NCBI GenBank assembly: GCA_012295275.1
Contig: CM022676.1
Span: 10,416,086-10,443,585 of the forward strand
Source of the DNA: Chrysomallon squamiferum
Taxonomy: Eukaryota > Mollusca > Gastropoda > Neomphalida > Peltospiridae
Length of the DNA stretch: 27,500 bases
Direction of reading: 5' to 3'
Under the pieces are notes generated by a model. It saw only the letters and a program-made list of their open reading frames with translations, was not told where the DNA came from and ran no database searches. Made by a program: the position numbers and the translations under genes. Each line of letters opens with the position of its first letter. The first letter of the stretch is position 1. This document shows, in pieces, positions 14,951 through 27,500 of this stretch.

Positions 14951-15769
14951 TTTTTTAAAATTTTTTATAGACGTGTATAAAAATTCCTGACAGACTGAGG
15001 AAATATACTCTCCCAGTCACTATTTGTCTTTTGCAACGATTATCGTTGAATTTTCTTTTATATTTCTATTACAAAACTTCAGCCACTGTGTCGCCTTACG
15101 TGTTTCTTACTGTGTCGTTATTAATAATTAATTTTTAATTAGTAAAATACACATTATTATAATAGTTGAAAACGTGCTTGTGAACAACGTACAAATAGGT
15201 GGTAAAATAAAAGTATTTATATTTTCAAATTGTTATTTATTATTTTTGTTTTTGTTTTTGTGGGATGACAACCATTTGTGTGTGTGTGTGAGAGAGAGAG
15301 AGGGAGGTACATGATGTGGTTACAATTAAAAGAGTCATAAATTAGTCCAAAAATATTTTTGCACAAATTGTCACGCGTTCAGACCTCTTTTCATACTCAT
15401 AAATCCTGCCTGGTACGTATTCATCTGTGATTGTATTCTAATGCATAATTTAAGCTTAATTTAATTCCTTGTAAGAAAATAAACTTTATGCTAAAGATAG
15501 CAGTCATGATGTTATGTGTTAGCAAACAGCTGTTTGTTTCAGACAACCGTGAGGACAGTGAAGATAAATAGTTATTTTAACTAGTTTTTCTTCTGATATT
15601 ATACAGGCATATAAAAATAAATAGTTTGAGAACCATTTGTTTGAACGTTATTGGAAAGACATAACAAATAATGGGGATAGGCAAAAAAAAAAAAAAAAAA
15701 AAAACAAAACACTTCACCCTAAAAATGTGTAATATTTTCCCGTAAATGCAAACAACGGACTCAGTTTTA

Positions 15770-15800
<31 letters not shown>

Positions 15801-15894
15801 TTGCTGTCGGCTCTTTCTGATAATCATTATTTTTGGAGCTAATGATGGCAATGAAAGGATTAATACTAATCAATAAATAGTGCGTTTGTTCGGA

Positions 15895-15922
15895 TGACGT
15901 AATAACGTTGGACGTCATTTCC
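15895..15922 (+). promoter_or_regulatory. CRE and CRE/ETS-like composite upstream of gene 4
   Basis: TGACGTAA at 15895-15902 and GGACGTCATTTCC at 15910-15922, the latter matching the gene-sense TGACGTCACTTCC of genes 1 and 2 at all but two positions. 50-77 bp upstream of the gene 4 ATG. Confidence 0.5.
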
Positions 15923-15935
15923 CTTATTGCCGACC

Positions 15936-15965
15936 ATGAAAAGAACGCCAAGGAAACTGTGTTAA
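15936..15965 (+). other. Possible upstream open reading frame of gene 4
   Basis: ATG in fair context (GACCATGA), 9 codons, TAA at 15963-15965, six bases before the gene 4 ATG. It matters only if transcription starts upstream of 15936. Confidence 0.35.
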
Positions 15966-15971
15966 TCAAGA

Positions 15972-25440
<9,469 letters not shown>

Positions 25441-25447
25441 ATGAGGA

Positions 25448-25453
25448 AATAAA
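25448..25453 (+). terminator. Poly(A) signal of gene 4
   Basis: AATAAA 8 bp after the stop, followed by the GT-rich stretch CATGTGTCTTAGTGTTTATC (25469-25488) typical of a downstream element. It implies a very short 3' UTR. Confidence 0.5.
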
Positions 25454-25757
25454 ATATATTATTATTACATGTGTCTTAGTGTTTATCTGTATTAATATAA
25501 ACTGTAATGTTCTGCTGTTTTAAGGAGAAACATTTTCTTCCTTTGAAAATGTGTCCATTTTTTCGGACGTTTATTTTGTTTATATTGTATTTATATATCA
25601 ATATATATGTAGTTTATTAATGTATTTTTTTATATATTAGTAAATATTTTAATAATTTGTATTTATTTTGTTAAATCATTTTGAAAACTGGACTGAATAA
25701 CCACAACACAAACAACAATAATGATAATAACAAACAAAAATAACAACAACAACAACA

Positions 25758-26201
25758 ATAATAATAATAATAAATAATAATGACATAATCAAAAATAACA
25801 ATAAGAACAATGAGGAAAACAGCAATCATAATAACAGCAAATAACATGATAATGGTTATAGTAAAGAACAACTAAAATAATAATGATATTGACTGTAACA
25901 GCAGCATTAATAATACAGGTACTGGACCAATTATCTGGACTCCTTGGGGCCTGAGGCATTCCAGATTTCTGGATTTTCCGGTTTTCTGGTACCAAGGCAT
26001 CTAAATAAGTAAATAATTAGGCATAAATATTTTAAAATTAAAAACATAAAGAAAATTGCCGATACACAACTATGACGTAAACAATGCGGCGAGTGAATGA
26101 ACGCCACGAGGCTTGAAAGAGTAGTTCCAGTCTGGTGAGGACAACACCTGTGTGTGCAAACTATGAAAATAGCGTCAGGAAAGAACTTCCAGTTTTCTGG
26201 T
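25758..26201. repeat. Duplicated segment, copy 2
   Basis: Partner of 22566-23011. Similarity covers the AAT-rich left flank (to 25915) as well as most of the element, so the pair arose by segmental duplication, not two separate insertions. Confidence 0.88.
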
Positions 26202-26244
26202 CTTTTACTGATTTCATGATGCCGGATAATTGGTCTGGTATCTG
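25916..26244. mobile_element. Short TA-flanked inverted-repeat element (MITE-like)
   Basis: 329 bp. Left end CAGGTACTGGACCAATTATC, right end complement CAGATACCAGACCAATTATC: 17 of 20 identical. TA on both sides (25914-25915, 26245-26246). No coding capacity. CAG ends and TA duplication fit a non-autonomous Tc1/mariner-pogo derivative. Confidence 0.72.
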
Positions 26245-26428
26245 TACAGTAATCACAACAACAACAACAATAATAATAATAATAGAGAATAAAGAATAAT
26301 GACTGTACCTGTGTAGTAATAACAACAACAACAAGAAACTTAATAAAAAATAATAACAATGAATGCAAAAAAAAAAGATAGTAACAAAAATAATGTTAAA
26401 TATAATAACAATATAACAACAACAACAC

Positions 26429-26461
<33 letters not shown>

Positions 26462-27500
26462 TAACAATAATAATAATAATAAATAACAACAGCAAAAGTA
26501 ATAATTATCGTCACAATAAAAAAACTAAAACAGTAATGACTAATTTAGAATACTTAAGCCATTGGGGTTGGAGATTTCAGAGAGTGATAATGAAATAATT
26601 TGAGGAATGAAGTCAAATCTCAGAATTTTAATATTTGTAATATGAACAGCTTGTGTATACAATCTTAACATGCAGTGTACTTAATAATTTATCTTGATAA
26701 AACGTTTCTGAACTAAGTAGAAAGGTGACATATCTCTAAGATTTTCAAAATAATTTTCAACTTTAGAAATTTTACAGTACCTGTAGAGGAGTTGATGATG
26801 ATGATGATGATGGCAGTAATAAATTATGTGGAAAATAATAATAAAAATAATAATAAAATAGTAGTAGTAGTATTAATACAACTCTACAGATAACAGTTTT
26901 ATAATTCTTAACAACAACAACGAGAATATAGATCATTAATAATTATGCAACTATTATAATAATAAAAATAAAGCAATAATGTATAAATCATTAATAATAA
27001 TAATTTATAAAGTAATAATATAGATCATTACCAATAATAACAATAGGAACAAAAGTTATAAAAATAGTTTATTGCTGTCAACATAAGGACAATTAAACGT
27101 GTAGTGAAAACATAAACATTTGTCTCAAACAAACAAAATGTTCGCAGATTTTACTGTGGAATGGGTACTCGGATATTTGGTGCAACCTGTTGGAAAAAGA
27201 AGGGGAAAAACAGTCATGTATTTAAAAACGTAATACTTCATTGTAGATATATTTTAAACAATGAAAATCAGATAAACTGTCGTATCTCTGTGTGTTTTGT
27301 TTGTGTTCCTGTCTTTCTCAGTGTAATAATTTCATTAACGTTTTTCTCTCAGCCCTGAGTAATGCAGTAATCTGTGTTTATCTCTCTCTTAATTTCTGTA
27401 AATTTATTTATTATTTTATTTTTATTTTCTGTTTGTCTTGAATTGTCAAAATGTTTATGGGATTTTTTGTTCTAGTTTGATCTCTCTCTCTCTCTCTCTC

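Larger units (their letters stand above)
14282..15971. other. Intergenic region between genes 3 and 4
   Basis: 3' flank of gene 3 and promoter of gene 4. AATAAA candidates for gene 3 at 14843-14848 and 15478-15483. Microsatellites: GA at 14633-14686, TTA at 14911-14948, ATT at 15766-15801; poly-A at 15685-15704. No other coding exon seen. Confidence 0.6.
25441..27500. other. 3' flank of gene 4 to the right edge
   Basis: AT-rich, with AAC/AAT arrays (25730-25780, 26240-26285, 26428-26484), the second duplicated segment with a TA-flanked element, a GAT tract near 26796-26811 and a CT array at the right end (27480-27500). A weak Ig-like fragment is at about 27148-27358; no firm gene. Confidence 0.5.

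Overview
The window looks like metazoan nuclear DNA: very AT-rich, crowded with microsatellites (TTA/ATT, GA/CT, GT/CA, TATC, CATA), with small exons bounded by GT-AG introns. Density and type of repeats would fit a cephalopod such as an octopus, but that is an inference; no species-diagnostic gene is present. There are no bacterial-type genes, tRNA, rRNA or CRISPR.

The informative content is a cluster of four related genes for small type I membrane proteins of the immunoglobulin superfamily. All have the plan signal-peptide exon, Ig domain 1 exon, Ig domain 2 exon, short stalk exon(s), transmembrane exon, and every junction I could assign is phase 1. Gene 1 (minus strand, 1167 to beyond base 1) is cut by the left edge. 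Gene 2 (minus, 8694-4672) appears complete with 5 exons and about 309 residues. Gene 3 (plus, 9916-14281) has 5 exons, the first uncertain. Gene 4 (plus, 15972-25440) has 14 exons and about 462 residues. Genes 1-2 and 3-4 form two oppositely directed pairs, so 2 and 3 are head to head.

Gene 4 stands out. Its stalk includes five tandem copies of one 48-60 nt exon, each copied with about 450-650 bp of intron, encoding Asn-Gly-Thr sequon-rich repeats of the type S-E-K-I-N-S-K-N-G-T-E-N-G-T-N-E-P-T-I. Because all copies are phase 1 and a multiple of 3, any subset could be spliced in. Gene 4 also carries a roughly 55-residue cytoplasmic tail built from tiny exons (42, 18, 33, 50 nt) with an L-N-Y-E-R-F tyrosine motif, whereas genes 2 and 3 end a few residues after the membrane. 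This resembles paired long-tail/short-tail receptors.

Upstream of genes 1, 2 and 4 there is a shared CRE/ETS-like composite (gene-sense TGACGTCACTTCC or close), suggesting common control. Other content: a pogo/Tigger-like transposon remnant with TA target duplication in a gene 4 intron (18181-18934), a second TA-flanked inverted-repeat element inside a 445 bp duplicated segment (22566-23011 and 25758-26201), a 134 bp tandem repeat in gene 3, and many microsatellites, several directly next to splice sites. All gene models rest on reading frame, splice-site and paralogue comparison by eye; none has transcript support here.
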